From assembly GCF_008329985.2 (NCBI RefSeq), contig NZ_CP038437.2:3782001-3846000 (forward strand): a DNA stretch of 64,000 nt, written 5' to 3'. The stretch is from Halomonas binhaiensis (GTDB taxonomy: Bacteria > Pseudomonadota > Gammaproteobacteria > Pseudomonadales > Halomonadaceae). The notes beneath the pieces were generated by a model. The model saw only the letters and a program-made list of their open reading frames with translations. It did not search any database and was not told where the DNA came from. Of the stretch, positions 16,325-25,570 are shown one piece after another (within the stretch, counting starts at the first letter, position 1; each line of letters begins with the position of its first letter). Made by a program: the position numbers and the translations under genes.

Positions 16325-18187
16325 TCAAGCCTCCTCTGGAACCTCCACATCAATTCCTAAAAAACCACCAGACTGGCGCCGCCACAAGGAGGCATAGAGC
16401 CCACCCGCGGCCAGAAGACTGGCGTGATCGCCCATTTCGACAATGCGCCCGGCATCGATCACCACCAGGCGGTCCAGCATGGCAATGGTCGAAAGACGAT
16501 GCGCAATGGCAATCACCGTCTTGCCTTCCATCAAGGTATACAACTGCTCCTGGATGGCTGCTTCCACCTCAGAATCCAGGGCAGATGTGGCCTCATCCAG
16601 TACCAGAATCGGCGCATTCTTGAGCAGCACGCGAGCAATGGCGATACGCTGCCGTTGCCCACCGGACAGTGTGACACCACGCTCGCCTACCAGTGCGTCC
16701 AGGCCGCGGCGACCATGAGGATCCACCAGCGATTCAATGAAGTCTCCGGCATGAGCCTGGCTCACTGCCCGCCAGATATCCTCGTCGGAGGCGTTCTCGC
16801 AGCCATAGCGCAGGTTGTCCCGCAATGATCGGTGTAACAAGGAGGTATCCTGGGTGACCATGCCAATCTGGTGGCGCAGCGATGTCTGGGTGACCCGGGA
16901 GATATCCTGGCCATCGATCGTGATACGCCCTTTCTCCAGATCATGAAAACGCAGCAACAATGACGCCAACGTCGACTTGCCAGCCCCGGAACGACCGATG
17001 ATGCCAACTTTCTCGCCAGGTGCGATGTCGAGATCAAAACCATCGAATACGCGTACCCCCTGGCGACGGCCACGGGAATAACCAAAATGCAGGTTTTCGA
17101 AATGAATCGCGCCACGACTAACCTCAAGCTGTGTCGCATCCAGAGCATCCACGACTTCAGGGGAGCGGGACAGGGTATTGATGCCATCCTGAACGGTACC
17201 AATGTTCTCGAACAGTCCGGCCACTTCCCACAGGATCCAGTCGGACATGGCACGCACCCGCATGACCAGGGCAATGGCAACGGCCGTCACTCCTGGAGAC
17301 ACCCATTGCTGATGCCAGGCAAGTACCGCCAGTCCCGCCATGCTGACGAGCAGCATCGTATTGAGCACCGTCAAGGTGACGGTCAGCCCCGTGGCCAGAC
17401 GCATCTGTCGATGCACGGTACTCATGAAGACATCCATGGACTCCCGTGCATAGTTCTGCTCCAGCGTCTCGTCTGCAAACAGCTTGATGGTCTGGATGTT
17501 GCTGTAGCTATCTACCACGCGGCCTGTCATTACTGCCCGGGCATCGGCCTGCTCCATCGATACCCTGCGCAGGCGTGGAATGAAGTGGCGCATCAATCCC
17601 CCATAGCCCAACAGCCAGATCACCAATGGCGCCATCAGCCAAGGCTCAGCACTACCCAGCAACAGCAGTGCGCCGGTGAAATAGACCAGCACATAGACCA
17701 GCATATCGAGAAGTTTGGTGACAGTTTCGCGCAGCGCCAACGCGGTCTGCATCACCTTCTGGGAAACGCGACCAGCAAACTCGTCATGAAAGAAGGCCAA
17801 GCTCTGGCGCAGCATCAGACGGTGCGACAGCCACCGCCCCAGCATCGGGTAGTTGCCGAAGACACCTTGATGCGTCAGCAAAGAACGCATCAACACCAGC
17901 ACCGGCACCCCGATCAGAACCAGGACACTCAGGACCACCAGCTTGAGAGCATGCTGTTCGACAAAGGTGTCACGATCAGCCGTGGACAACCAATCGACCA
18001 ACGTCCCCATGTAGTGGAAAAACAGTACTTCGGCTGCCGATACAAGAGCCGTCGCGACCGACATGGCCAACAGCAGGCCAAGGAATGGCCGTGAGTAGTA
18101 CAGCACAAAGGGCCACAGACCCTCCGGCGGGGTCCGTGGCACTTCCTCTGGATAAGGGTTGACCAGATTCTCGAAGAAACGAAGCAT
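16325..18187 (-). CDS. ABC exporter, fused membrane and ATP-binding domains
   Basis: A 620-residue half-transporter. Six transmembrane helices fill roughly residues 20-330, and the ATPase domain follows with Walker A GRSGAGKST, signature LSGGQRQRIAIAR, Walker B ILVLDEATSALD and the H-loop IAIAHRLST. It should work as a homodimer exporting a lipid, peptide or drug; the substrate is unknown. ATG at 18187 is preferred over 18202, since GGAGG lies 8 bases before it. No partner half-transporter lies next to it. Confidence 0.93.
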   Translation of the reverse strand: MLRFFENLVNPYPEEVPRTPPEGLWPFVLYYSRPFLGLLLAMSVATALVSAAEVLFFHYMGTLVDWLSTADRDTFVEQHALKLVVLSVLVLIGVPVLVLMRSLLTHQGVFGNYPMLGRWLSHRLMLRQSLAFFHDEFAGRVSQKVMQTALALRETVTKLLDMLVYVLVYFTGALLLLGSAEPWLMAPLVIWLLGYGGLMRHFIPRLRRVSMEQADARAVMTGRVVDSYSNIQTIKLFADETLEQNYARESMDVFMSTVHRQMRLATGLTVTLTVLNTMLLVSMAGLAVLAWHQQWVSPGVTAVAIALVMRVRAMSDWILWEVAGLFENIGTVQDGINTLSRSPEVVDALDATQLEVSRGAIHFENLHFGYSRGRRQGVRVFDGFDLDIAPGEKVGIIGRSGAGKSTLASLLLRFHDLEKGRITIDGQDISRVTQTSLRHQIGMVTQDTSLLHRSLRDNLRYGCENASDEDIWRAVSQAHAGDFIESLVDPHGRRGLDALVGERGVTLSGGQRQRIAIARVLLKNAPILVLDEATSALDSEVEAAIQEQLYTLMEGKTVIAIAHRLSTIAMLDRLVVIDAGRIVEMGDHASLLAAGGLYASLWRRQSGGFLGIDVEVPEEA

Positions 18188-18235
18188 GCATCGGGCCTCC
18201 ATGCCGAAACAGGAACCCGACAGTGTAGCCCAGCC

Positions 18236-18269
18236 TTTTCTGTTAGCGGGATTTTTCTGTTAGCGGGAT
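18236..18269. repeat. Perfect 17-bp tandem duplication
   Basis: TTTTCTGTTAGCGGGAT occurs twice in direct succession (18236-18252 and 18253-18269), upstream of the ABC exporter gene and downstream of the M24 gene. Confidence 0.9.
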
Positions 18270-18314
18270 AAGATCTTTCTATGGATGCTCTGTATGGCGC
18301 TCGGTGGGGGCACT

Positions 18315-19574
18315 TTACCGAATCACCAATTGCCCATCGTGGCTGGTGATCGGTACGGCCCCCCGTTCGGTAACACGTACCGTATGACTCAGGCCTATCC
18401 CCCAGCGCCCAGGAGAACGCAGGCACAACGGGAGATGGAAGACCATGTCCTTGGCCAGGTGTCGCTGCTGACCGGGAGCGATAAAGCCTGTACCTTCTAC
18501 CCAACTGGGTGGAAACTGGGCCCCGACCGCATAGCCGAACACGCCCGAGTGGAACAGGGTTTCCCGCCATGGCGCCAGCTCTTCCGCAGCCATCCGGGCA
18601 ACCTCCTCGAAGCTGGCACCAGGCTGCATGGCATCGCACAACCGCTGTTGCAGCCGAAGGCATAACTCAGCCGCACGGCTCATCTCATCGTCTGGCTGAC
18701 CAATGACCGCTGTTCGCATGCAGGGAGCCGTATAGCGCTGCCATACTGCGCCAAATTCCAGAAACACGACGTCGCCCTGGGCAATGACATGGCGCTTGTG
18801 GTTGACATGGATGAGGCCACTACGCGCGCCCACGGTGACAATGGGCCCAAGGCTGAAGAACTCACTGCCGGCGGCCAGCATGGCTCGTGCACCTTCCGCC
18901 GCCACCTCATTGTCCTGCACGCCTTCCGCGACCATATCGAGAGCAGACGTCAGGCCCGCTTCGGTCATCCGAGCGCTGCGCTCCAGGCAAGCCAGTTCCC
19001 GTGGACTCTTGACCAGGCGCAGCTCAGCCATCACTGCGGCAGTTCGGTCAACAAAGCATTCACTTCCCAGCCGCGCCTGCAAGCGCTGTATCACGCCAAC
19101 ACGCAGGCCACTTCCCAGCCCATCGAAGCCGACCTGGCGACAACCGCTGAGCGCATCCGCGAGCGGCCCGATCACCTCTTCCGGCGCTTCCCAGCGATAG
19201 CTCACCAGTTCGTCGACCTTGGCCGTCACTACGGCAGCGCCCGTCTCGATGGATGCCACCTGCAGCAAGGTATGCGTATCCGTCACCACCAGCGCAGCAT
19301 GCACCGAGACTTCGAAGGTGTGATATCCACACAGATAGAAGATGTCAGCAGCGGAAGACACCAGCAAGGCATCCAATCCTTCACGCTGCATGACCTCGCG
19401 CACGCGGGCGACGCGCATGTCGAATTCGCCCTCCGGAAAGGGAAGTTCGCTGCGCGCATGGCGGGACAAGAGCATTTTCTGATAATCAAGATGATCCATG
19501 GCAAACTTCGCAGACCTCGGTCGCCATTGTTCACTCACGAAGGTTCCCCCACGAAGTGTAGACATCATCCTCAT
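18315..19574 (-). CDS. M24 pita-bread fold hydrolase, Xaa-Pro peptidase/creatinase/ectoine hydrolase-like
   Basis: Up to 419 residues: an N-terminal creatinase domain (LPFPEGEFDMRVARVREVM onwards) and a C-terminal M24 domain. The five metal ligands of true aminopeptidases are not recognisable. LEFGA and YTAPCMRT stand where the two Asp motifs should be, FGYAVG replaces GHGxG, and FHLPLCLRS replaces the Glu motif. Creatinase and ectoine hydrolase (DoeA) are metal-free members of this fold, and a halophile could use the latter, but no other ectoine-degradation gene is nearby. The start is uncertain: a GTG 12 codons in has a GGGGG site. Confidence 0.82.
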   Translation of the reverse strand: MRMMSTLRGGTFVSEQWRPRSAKFAMDHLDYQKMLLSRHARSELPFPEGEFDMRVARVREVMQREGLDALLVSSAADIFYLCGYHTFEVSVHAALVVTDTHTLLQVASIETGAAVVTAKVDELVSYRWEAPEEVIGPLADALSGCRQVGFDGLGSGLRVGVIQRLQARLGSECFVDRTAAVMAELRLVKSPRELACLERSARMTEAGLTSALDMVAEGVQDNEVAAEGARAMLAAGSEFFSLGPIVTVGARSGLIHVNHKRHVIAQGDVVFLEFGAVWQRYTAPCMRTAVIGQPDDEMSRAAELCLRLQQRLCDAMQPGASFEEVARMAAEELAPWRETLFHSGVFGYAVGAQFPPSWVEGTGFIAPGQQRHLAKDMVFHLPLCLRSPGRWGIGLSHTVRVTERGAVPITSHDGQLVIR

Positions 19575-19685
19575 GGTTCGACCAATGCCTTTCGACAGAA
19601 CACGCGTCTGGAGAATTTAGGGCTGTTCGCCCGGGGCAGCGTTTCGTAAAATCCCATCTTGTGTTTCACATTACAGGACAACGCA

Positions 19686-20408
19686 ATGGGCAGGGCCTTC
19701 CAAAACCGCAAGGAATCCATGGCCAAGACGGCTGCGGCCAAGACCAAGGTCTACAGCAAGTATGGGCGTGAAATTTATGTATGCGCCAAGTCCGGGGGTA
19801 CCGACCCCAACGGCAACCTGGCACTGCGCGGCCTGATCGATCGCGCCAAGAAGGACCAGGTGCCCTCCCACGTCATCGATAAAGCCCTGGACAAGGCTTC
19901 CGGTGCCGGTGGCGAGGATTATTCACCGGCTCGTTACGAAGGCTTCGGTCCGGGCAACATCATGGTCATCGTGGAATGCCTCACCGATAACCCCAACCGT
20001 ACCTTCGGCGACGTTCGCGCCTGCTTTACCAAGACCAAGAGCAAGATCGGCACTCCCGGCAGTGTCAGCCACATGTTCGATCACCTGGCGATCCTGGCCT
20101 TCCCCGGCGACGATGAAGAAGCCGCCCTGGAAGCGTTGATGGAAGCGGAAGTCGACGTCACGGATATCGAAAACGAGAATGGCCTGATCACCGTCTTCGC
20201 TCCACCGACCGATTACGCCAAGACCCGTGAGGCTCTGCGCGCCGCTTTCGGTGATGTGGAGTTCGAGATTGATGAGATTCAGTTCCTGCCTCAGGCCGCC
20301 ACACCGCTGGCAGACGATGACATCCCGATGTTCGAGAAACTGCTGGACATGCTCAACGAACTCGATGATGTGCAGAACGTCTACCACAGCGCTGAGATGC
20401 CTCAGTAA
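19686..20408 (+). CDS. YebC/PmpR family protein, YeeN-like
   Basis: A 240-residue member of the YebC family, with [14 protein letters not shown] at the start, [23 protein letters not shown] in the middle and [13 protein letters not shown] at the end. These follow Escherichia coli YeeN more closely than YebC. The family acts as DNA-binding regulators or as ribosome-associated factors that relieve stalling. ATG at 19686 opens the conserved sequence; the upstream in-frame codons do not match the family. It is monocistronic, with a hairpin and T-rich stretch beyond its end. Confidence 0.92.
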   Translation: MGRAFQNRKESMAKTAAAKTKVYSKYGREIYVCAKSGGTDPNGNLALRGLIDRAKKDQVPSHVIDKALDKASGAGGEDYSPARYEGFGPGNIMVIVECLTDNPNRTFGDVRACFTKTKSKIGTPGSVSHMFDHLAILAFPGDDEEAALEALMEAEVDVTDIENENGLITVFAPPTDYAKTREALRAAFGDVEFEIDEIQFLPQAATPLADDDIPMFEKLLDMLNELDDVQNVYHSAEMPQ

Positions 20409-20440
20409 TTCCTCTGATCAGCGTATGGCTGGTCCATATC

Positions 20441-20510
20441 GTTCCGGCACCCACTTCGTCTCATACGGTTTAGTAGCAGTGGGCCGGAACACTTGCCTTA
20501 TTCTTTTTTC
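20441..20510 (+). terminator. Probable terminator of the YeeN-like gene
   Basis: GTTCCGG (20441-20447) pairs with CCGGAAC (20484-20490), and CCCAC (20450-20454) continues the stem with GTGGG (20479-20483). A T-rich tract follows at about 20500-20515, starting some 10 bases after the stem, which is further than in a textbook terminator. Confidence 0.55.
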
Positions 20511-20598
20511 TTTCTTCCTCCCTACACTGACTGATTCAGCTCTCTGCTAAAGTACTATACACTTGTCCCTGCACAGCACGGTGCCTGAATCACGCTTT

Positions 20599-21738
20599 AT
20601 GCCCCCATTCTCGGTTCCTGAACTCAACGTTGTCCTCGCCCAGGAATATCGCAAATCAGTGCTTGTTCAGTGGACGGCTGTCCTTGGCGCACTGGCGCAT
20701 CTTTCCTTCATTCCCCTGTTCTGGGTCTATGGGCATCCTTATCTTGCGCTGCTCAATGTGCTGAGCGTCAGCATGTGGTGTGCTTCCCTGGTTGCCAACT
20801 ACAAGGGAGCCCATCGACTTGCCATCTATCTGATTGCCACTGAGGCATATGGCCATGCTGCCATTGTCACAATAGTGCTGGGCAACATGCCCGGGTTTCA
20901 TTATTACCTGTTACCCCTGGCTTGCCTGGCAGCACTCAGCCCGGCCATTACCCGCTGGAAATCGGCATTACTGGGAATGCTGGGCATGCTGCTGTTCATT
21001 CTGCTGGAGCGCCTGCCTGACGGATTCACTCCAGTTGAGGACGCTCCCGGCCTACCTCCCGCCATGGCGACCATCAATCTCACAGCGGCCCTGGCAGGGA
21101 TGGTGTGCTTCGTCATCATCATCAGCTACCTGATTGAAAAACAGGAAAGAAGCCTGACCAAGATCGCCACTCGTGATGCGCTTACGGGGCTGTTCAATCG
21201 TCGTTTTGCCACTGACTATCTGCGCCAGCTCATGGAACAGCAACGCCGATCGCCATCGCCCTGCTGTCTGGCACTGATCGATGTCGATCACTTCAAGCTG
21301 ATCAATGACGAGTATGGTCATCGGGTCGGTGACAAGTGCCTGGTACAGATAGCGGACATGTTGACGACTCACTTTCGCCGTTCAGACACCCTGTGTCGCT
21401 GGGGAGGCGAGGAGTTTCTGTTGATCTTCCCCGGTGCAGGACAACGTGAAATGTTGCCCGTCATAGAAAGCTTCCGCGAGCGTCTCAGAACCCAACCCCT
21501 ACGGCACCAGGGCGAGCAGATCATCGTCACGATCAGCGTGGGGTTGACCAATGTCACGCCCGGCACGGCCCCTGACGCTCTGGTCAACCAGGCCGATAGC
21601 TTGCTTTACCAGGCCAAGGCAGAAGGCCGGGATCGTATTGTCAGTGGCAGCGTCAAAGATGAACCACCTCAAAACGTGCGACCACGTCCCCCTGGGAATC
21701 CCGAAAGTTCAAGCGATCAGCCAGAACCCGCCAACTGA
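20599..21738 (+). CDS. Membrane-bound diguanylate cyclase (GGDEF)
   Basis: About 379 residues: five or six hydrophobic helices in the first 190 residues as a membrane sensor, then a GGDEF domain starting at ATRDALTGLFNRR. The active site reads RWGGEEF and the inhibitory site RRSD is correctly placed, so this should make cyclic-di-GMP with product feedback. ATG at 20599 is used; a TTG at 20563 is a possible alternative, and neither has a strong ribosome-binding site. The last 28 residues are a Pro/Ser/Glu-rich tail that lies over the 3' end of the convergent lipoprotein gene. Confidence 0.9.
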   Translation: MPPFSVPELNVVLAQEYRKSVLVQWTAVLGALAHLSFIPLFWVYGHPYLALLNVLSVSMWCASLVANYKGAHRLAIYLIATEAYGHAAIVTIVLGNMPGFHYYLLPLACLAALSPAITRWKSALLGMLGMLLFILLERLPDGFTPVEDAPGLPPAMATINLTAALAGMVCFVIIISYLIEKQERSLTKIATRDALTGLFNRRFATDYLRQLMEQQRRSPSPCCLALIDVDHFKLINDEYGHRVGDKCLVQIADMLTTHFRRSDTLCRWGGEEFLLIFPGAGQREMLPVIESFRERLRTQPLRHQGEQIIVTISVGLTNVTPGTAPDALVNQADSLLYQAKAEGRDRIVSGSVKDEPPQNVRPRPPGNPESSSDQPEPAN

Positions 21739-22468
21739 CACTCCGTTGCAGCACATCAATGAATGCCTGCTGTTGTGTCGATGCCTGGGCAGGACAATCG
21801 GCGCTTTCCACTTTGCCCCATTGCGGGGAAATCTCGATGGCCTGGGCAGAACGCTGATAGCTGCCTGACAACCATTGGCACCCTCCTGACCCTGTCAGGC
21901 TCATGTCAGTAGAGCGTAGCACCAGATAGGGTTCTCTCTGGCCTGCCGATACCGAGACTGCCTTTCCCTGGATCTCGATCAAGCGCCAGTATCGATTCTC
22001 CAGCGGCTCACCGACATACTCTGGCAGACGAGAAAGCCTGGCGCCGGGCTCAGGATCATCGCCCTCCGTTTTCATGAGGATCAAGTCACCATTCGGTTCG
22101 ATCTGCCAGCGCATCTTCTGTCCATCGACATCCATGACCAGAAGTCCGTCCTGCTCCACCGCCCATTGCCCCTGGTCATGGAAACGTCGAAGCTCCCCCG
22201 GGCCCAGATAGACCCGTTTGAGAACGTAGTTGAGAGCGTCGTTGGGAACGTCGTTGGGAACGTCGCCGAGGGCATCGGAATCTTCATCGTCATCGAACAG
22301 GGATAGTTCGTAGCGAATCGCCTTGCAATCATCGCAGGGCAACTGCCCCAGATAGCTGGCCGGCAGCGCCCCCAGTTCCGAGGGCGCAGCTCTTTTAGTC
22401 TGGTCTGTGCAGGCCACGCAGAAAAGTGCCATGCCCAGCAGGGCACCAAACATTGAAATCCCTTTCAT
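21653..22468 (-). CDS. NlpE-like lipoprotein with C-terminal META/HslJ domain
   Basis: A 271-residue outer-membrane-type lipoprotein with signal peptide and lipobox ending CVAC (Cys20). An NlpE-type N-domain follows, carrying the CxxC in LPCDDCKAIRYEL, and a C-terminal META/HslJ-like domain (YWRLIEIQGKAV to the end). NlpE proteins sense surface contact or copper and lipoprotein stress. An acidic insertion after residue 58 is a 12-bp in-frame repeat (GACGTTCCCAAC units, encoding DVPN DVPN DALN YV). Its last 86 bases overlap the 3' end of the convergent GGDEF gene. Confidence 0.88.
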   Translation of the reverse strand: MKGISMFGALLGMALFCVACTDQTKRAAPSELGALPASYLGQLPCDDCKAIRYELSLFDDDEDSDALGDVPNDVPNDALNYVLKRVYLGPGELRRFHDQGQWAVEQDGLLVMDVDGQKMRWQIEPNGDLILMKTEGDDPEPGARLSRLPEYVGEPLENRYWRLIEIQGKAVSVSAGQREPYLVLRSTDMSLTGSGGCQWLSGSYQRSAQAIEISPQWGKVESADCPAQASTQQQAFIDVLQRSVSWRVLADRLNFRDSQGDVVARFEVVHL

Positions 22469-22510
22469 CCTTACCTTCCTGCATTGCCTGTACTAACCGT
22501 CGCGACTATA

Positions 22511-22975
22511 TCACTCCACCTGGATGGTGATGACATCCGATGTGACGGGCGGATCGAAGCTGACATGGCGATAGTCATTGAACAACAACTGCAGAGTATG
22601 CTCTCCCGGCTCAAGCTCCAGCGTGGTTTCTGTCTGACCACCACCGAAGTGAACGGTATTGTCGGTGGCTGGCAGAGGAGCATCCAGATCCAGTGATTCA
22701 AGGGGGGTGTCGATCAACACGTGGTGATGGCCAGTATTTTCCATTTCGACACCGGAAGGTGCCACCCCCATACCTTCCAGCCCCATGCGTACAGTGACCG
22801 AACTGGAAACGGTATCGCCATCCGCAGGTGAAATGAAATACACCTTGGCGCCTTCTGGCGCAGCCAGTCGTTCCATCGAATCCTGTGCCATCGCCGATGA
22901 GGCCAGTCCACCACTCGCCAAGGCCAGCGCCAACATGGCCATGACACCACGATACGTGTAGCTATTGCTGTGCAT
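22511..22975 (-). CDS. DUF4399 periplasmic protein
   Basis: A 154-residue exported protein with a signal peptide ending near SSAMAQD, residue 30. The DUF4399 core follows: KVYFISPADGDTVSSSVTVRMG, GHHHVLID and EPGEHTLQLLFND. The fold is a small beta-sandwich of unknown function, sometimes found beside copper or respiratory genes. It lies 42 bases upstream of the NlpE-like gene in the same direction and may share its transcript. Confidence 0.88.
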   Translation of the reverse strand: MHSNSYTYRGVMAMLALALASGGLASSAMAQDSMERLAAPEGAKVYFISPADGDTVSSSVTVRMGLEGMGVAPSGVEMENTGHHHVLIDTPLESLDLDAPLPATDNTVHFGGGQTETTLELEPGEHTLQLLFNDYRHVSFDPPVTSDVITIQVE

Positions 22976-23453
22976 GATTCCCTCCTGTTCTTCCTTTTCC
23001 TGAGTCTCTCCGGATAGAGAGGCTTTCCACTTTTACCTGCATTCTCCAGGCAAGGTTGGCTGCGCCCTGCGTTAATATGCAAGAACGCGCATCCAGTCTA
23101 GCAGCATGAAACCGACAAGGACGCGACATCGTTTGAAACAATGTGCCCACCATGGTGTCCGAAGTCATGACGTCCAGCACAACATAGACCAGCCTGGTGC
23201 GCCAATACGTCAGGCTACAGCGACATCAACCAATGTTGTGTCTCTCGTTTTCCATCCCCCAGCGAGGACTTACTAACGTCTTGCTCCGCATCAGTGAAGA
23301 CATGGAGATTCGCGCTGGTAGAACAATAAACAGCGTGGCAACCTGTCCAAGGACACTTATGCTGTAACCTATACCTGCACTATCCATACCCCACGAAGGA
23401 GCAGCCAACCGACACGCGCTAAATCATCCCTACAGCCAGCAAGGAGGTTCGCT
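22976..23453. other. Intergenic region without a recognisable gene
   Basis: These 478 bases separate the divergent DUF4399 gene and the small gene at 23454. Short open frames on the minus strand lack ribosome-binding sites and family features. I see no strong dyad or repeat. The region must hold both promoters, and a small RNA is possible but not supported. Confidence 0.4.
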
Positions 23454-23759
23454 ATGAAGGTGTACAAGGCAGAGTGGCAATGCACCCTGAACGTCACCGA
23501 AGGTGTGGACGCATCAGCCGGCTGGAGATACCGATTGGCTTGGTATCTACGCAATATTGCGGAACGTATTGATGGGGCGCAGCGCACCCTGACGCTAGAT
23601 CTCAATGTCTGTCCCGAGATCGAATCAGGCGAGGTCGATACCTGCCTGGGCAAGGGCTTTGCTGTCTCTCAGCAATTGCTCATGGAACTTGCCCAGCATG
23701 CTGCCTGCGAAAGTGCCATGCGCGATACCAAGGCGGAACTTTTCGATGGCGATGAATGA
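23454..23759 (+). CDS. Small hypothetical protein
   Basis: A 101-residue protein I do not recognise. It has no signal peptide or membrane helix. It is mildly acidic at the C-terminus (AELFDGDE) and has a segment RTLTLDLNVCPEIESGEVDTC and an early CTLNVTEGVDASAGWRYR. Support for translation is strong: a perfect AAGGAGG lies 6 bases before the ATG. It stands alone, converging with the TSUP gene, with a hairpin between them. Confidence 0.72.
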   Translation: MKVYKAEWQCTLNVTEGVDASAGWRYRLAWYLRNIAERIDGAQRTLTLDLNVCPEIESGEVDTCLGKGFAVSQQLLMELAQHAACESAMRDTKAELFDGDE

Positions 23760-23821
23760 TAGGCATGCCTCTTGTCATCCGGGTTTTCCATCCACGCTTA
23801 GAGAATGAATAGCGGGCTCCA

Positions 23822-23858
23822 CCAGCAAGCACTTGCTTACTTGCAAAGTGCTTGCTGG
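23822..23858. terminator. 13-bp stem hairpin between convergent genes
   Basis: CCAGCAAGCACTT (23822-23834) pairs perfectly with AAGTGCTTGCTGG (23846-23858) around an 11-base loop. It sits between two converging genes and is likely to serve both, although neither side has a clear T-run. Confidence 0.65.
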
Positions 23859-23873
23859 AGGAGTGCGGACGGA

Positions 23874-24713
23874 TCAACTGATCACGAGCATGACCAGCAG
23901 AGCCAGAACCAGCAGCAACACATAGATCTTCGCGTGAGCATGGTCCGGAATACGGCCGATCCAGGCTGAGGCAAGCTGAATGCCAAGCCATGATCCCAAC
24001 GCCAGCATCATGAAGGCTCTCAGATCGACATACCCTGCATGCCAAGGCCCCAGAGAGACATCATGCCTGGCCAGTAACACATAGGTGGTCGTCGCGGTGA
24101 TGGCCATCGGCAAAGATAACGGATTGGCCATGGCTGTAGCCGCCGTCATGCTCGCCCCCCTTCTGCGCATGAGAGGAACCGTCATCACACTGCCCCCCAC
24201 CCCCAGGAACGCGGCAATGACACCGATGACTGTACCTGCCGCAGCCGTGAACGAACGCCCCATCGGACGCATGTGCGATGTCTCTGCCTGCATGAACCCG
24301 GGCCGCAGGATGCTGTCCATGATCGTGACGGCCAGATAGACAACGAAAGCCCAGCGGACCCAGGATCCACTCAATGCCTGCGCCGCAGCCGCTCCACCAA
24401 CAGCACCGATGGCAATGTAGCCGATCAGCGGCTTCACTTGATGCCATGCCAGTGTTCCCGCCCGCTGGTGCCGCCAGGTCGACAACAGAGCAGCAAAAAT
24501 CATCACTGCCGTGGAGGTGGCCACCGCAATATGCATCGCAGATTGGCCGACTACGCTGTCTACGCCATAACTCATGACCAGCATGGCATACATCAGCGGA
24601 ACGACGACGAAGCCGCCGCCAAACCCGAACAGCACCGTGGTGACACCCGCCATGCCTCCACATAGCAACAGCACGCTATACACTCGAAGCTCCCATCCGT
24701 TGATGTGTGCCAT
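23874..24713 (-). CDS. TSUP (TauE/SafE) family sulfite/organosulfonate-type exporter
   Basis: A 279-residue membrane protein with eight or so helices and the two family repeats: GGGFVVVPLMYAM near the start and FLGVGGSVMTVPLMRRRG near residue 170. TSUP proteins move sulfite, sulfoacetate and related anions. ATG at 24713 (MAHINGWELRVYS) is chosen because the residues before it are not membrane-like and would run into the divergent AraC promoter. The AraC gene opposite is the likely regulator. Confidence 0.88.
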   Translation of the reverse strand: MAHINGWELRVYSVLLLCGGMAGVTTVLFGFGGGFVVVPLMYAMLVMSYGVDSVVGQSAMHIAVATSTAVMIFAALLSTWRHQRAGTLAWHQVKPLIGYIAIGAVGGAAAAQALSGSWVRWAFVVYLAVTIMDSILRPGFMQAETSHMRPMGRSFTAAAGTVIGVIAAFLGVGGSVMTVPLMRRRGASMTAATAMANPLSLPMAITATTTYVLLARHDVSLGPWHAGYVDLRAFMMLALGSWLGIQLASAWIGRIPDHAHAKIYVLLLVLALLVMLVIS

Positions 24714-24789
24714 CGACGATAGCTTGTGCCGTGCTGGCTGACTCTCGAGGGCTGGACAATAATCATCTTGTTTCAGCCAGGAGAAGACG

Positions 24790-25560
24790 ATGCTCAACAC
24801 CCCGTTGCACAGCGTGGATCACATCGCACGCCCTATCGTGGCCATCGGCACCGACTACGCTCGCGGCACGCTGCTCGATACCCATGATCATCGTCGCGCC
24901 CAGTTCCTGTACGGCATGACAGGCTTGATGGAAGTCGAAACCGATGATGGGAGCTGGGTAGTGCCGCCCTATAACGGCGTCTGGATTCCTGCACGCAAGC
25001 GCCATCAGGTACGCATGCACGGTGTCAGCACGCGTAGCCTGTACATAGAACCGCAGGCAGCACCACGCCCTTCCAGCTACTGCGAAGTCCTGGTCGTTTC
25101 TCCCTTGCTGCATCAGTTGCTGCTGGCATCTGCCAACATGCCTGCGCAGTATGAAGAAGACGGACGCGATGGAGCCCTGGCACAACTGCTTCTGCATGAG
25201 CTGCGCCTGGCACAGACATTGCCACTGTTTGCCCCTCTGCCCCGGGAGCAACACCTTGCCAGGCTGTGCAAGAGCTTCCTGCAGCAACCCCACATTGGCA
25301 CCCGTCCTGAGGACTGGGCCCGCCAACTGAACAAGAGCCAGCGTACCTTCAGCCGGCTGTTCCGCCAGCAGACAGGAATGTCTTTCGCCACATGGCGGCA
25401 ACAGGCCTGCGTGATGGCCGCACTCCCCAGACTGTTGTCCGGTACACCGGTCACCCAGGTGGCGCTGGACCTCGGTTATGACAGCCCCAGTGCCTTCTCC
25501 AGCATGTTCCGCAGGGTCCTGGGAAAGTCACCTACGTCATTCGTGCATACATCCGTGTAA
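24790..25560 (+). CDS. AraC-family transcriptional regulator
   Basis: A 256-residue AraC regulator: an N-terminal cupin (HDHRRAQFLYGMTGLMEVE) and two C-terminal helix-turn-helix motifs (RPEDWARQLNKSQRTFSRLF and PVTQVALDLGYDSPSAFSSM). CCAGGAGA lies before the ATG. It is divergent from the TSUP gene with 76 bases between starts, so it probably controls that exporter. Confidence 0.92.
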   Translation: MLNTPLHSVDHIARPIVAIGTDYARGTLLDTHDHRRAQFLYGMTGLMEVETDDGSWVVPPYNGVWIPARKRHQVRMHGVSTRSLYIEPQAAPRPSSYCEVLVVSPLLHQLLLASANMPAQYEEDGRDGALAQLLLHELRLAQTLPLFAPLPREQHLARLCKSFLQQPHIGTRPEDWARQLNKSQRTFSRLFRQQTGMSFATWRQQACVMAALPRLLSGTPVTQVALDLGYDSPSAFSSMFRRVLGKSPTSFVHTSV

Positions 25561-25570
25561 TACCCGCATG

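Noticed and set aside
18315..19574. Naming the M24 gene as doeA (ectoine hydrolase)
   Set aside because: The fold and loss of metal ligands fit, but no linked ectoine-degradation gene is present and I cannot verify active-site residues by alignment.
22976..23453. A short minus-strand frame near 23226-23408 as a gene
   Set aside because: It has no ribosome-binding site and no recognisable protein features.
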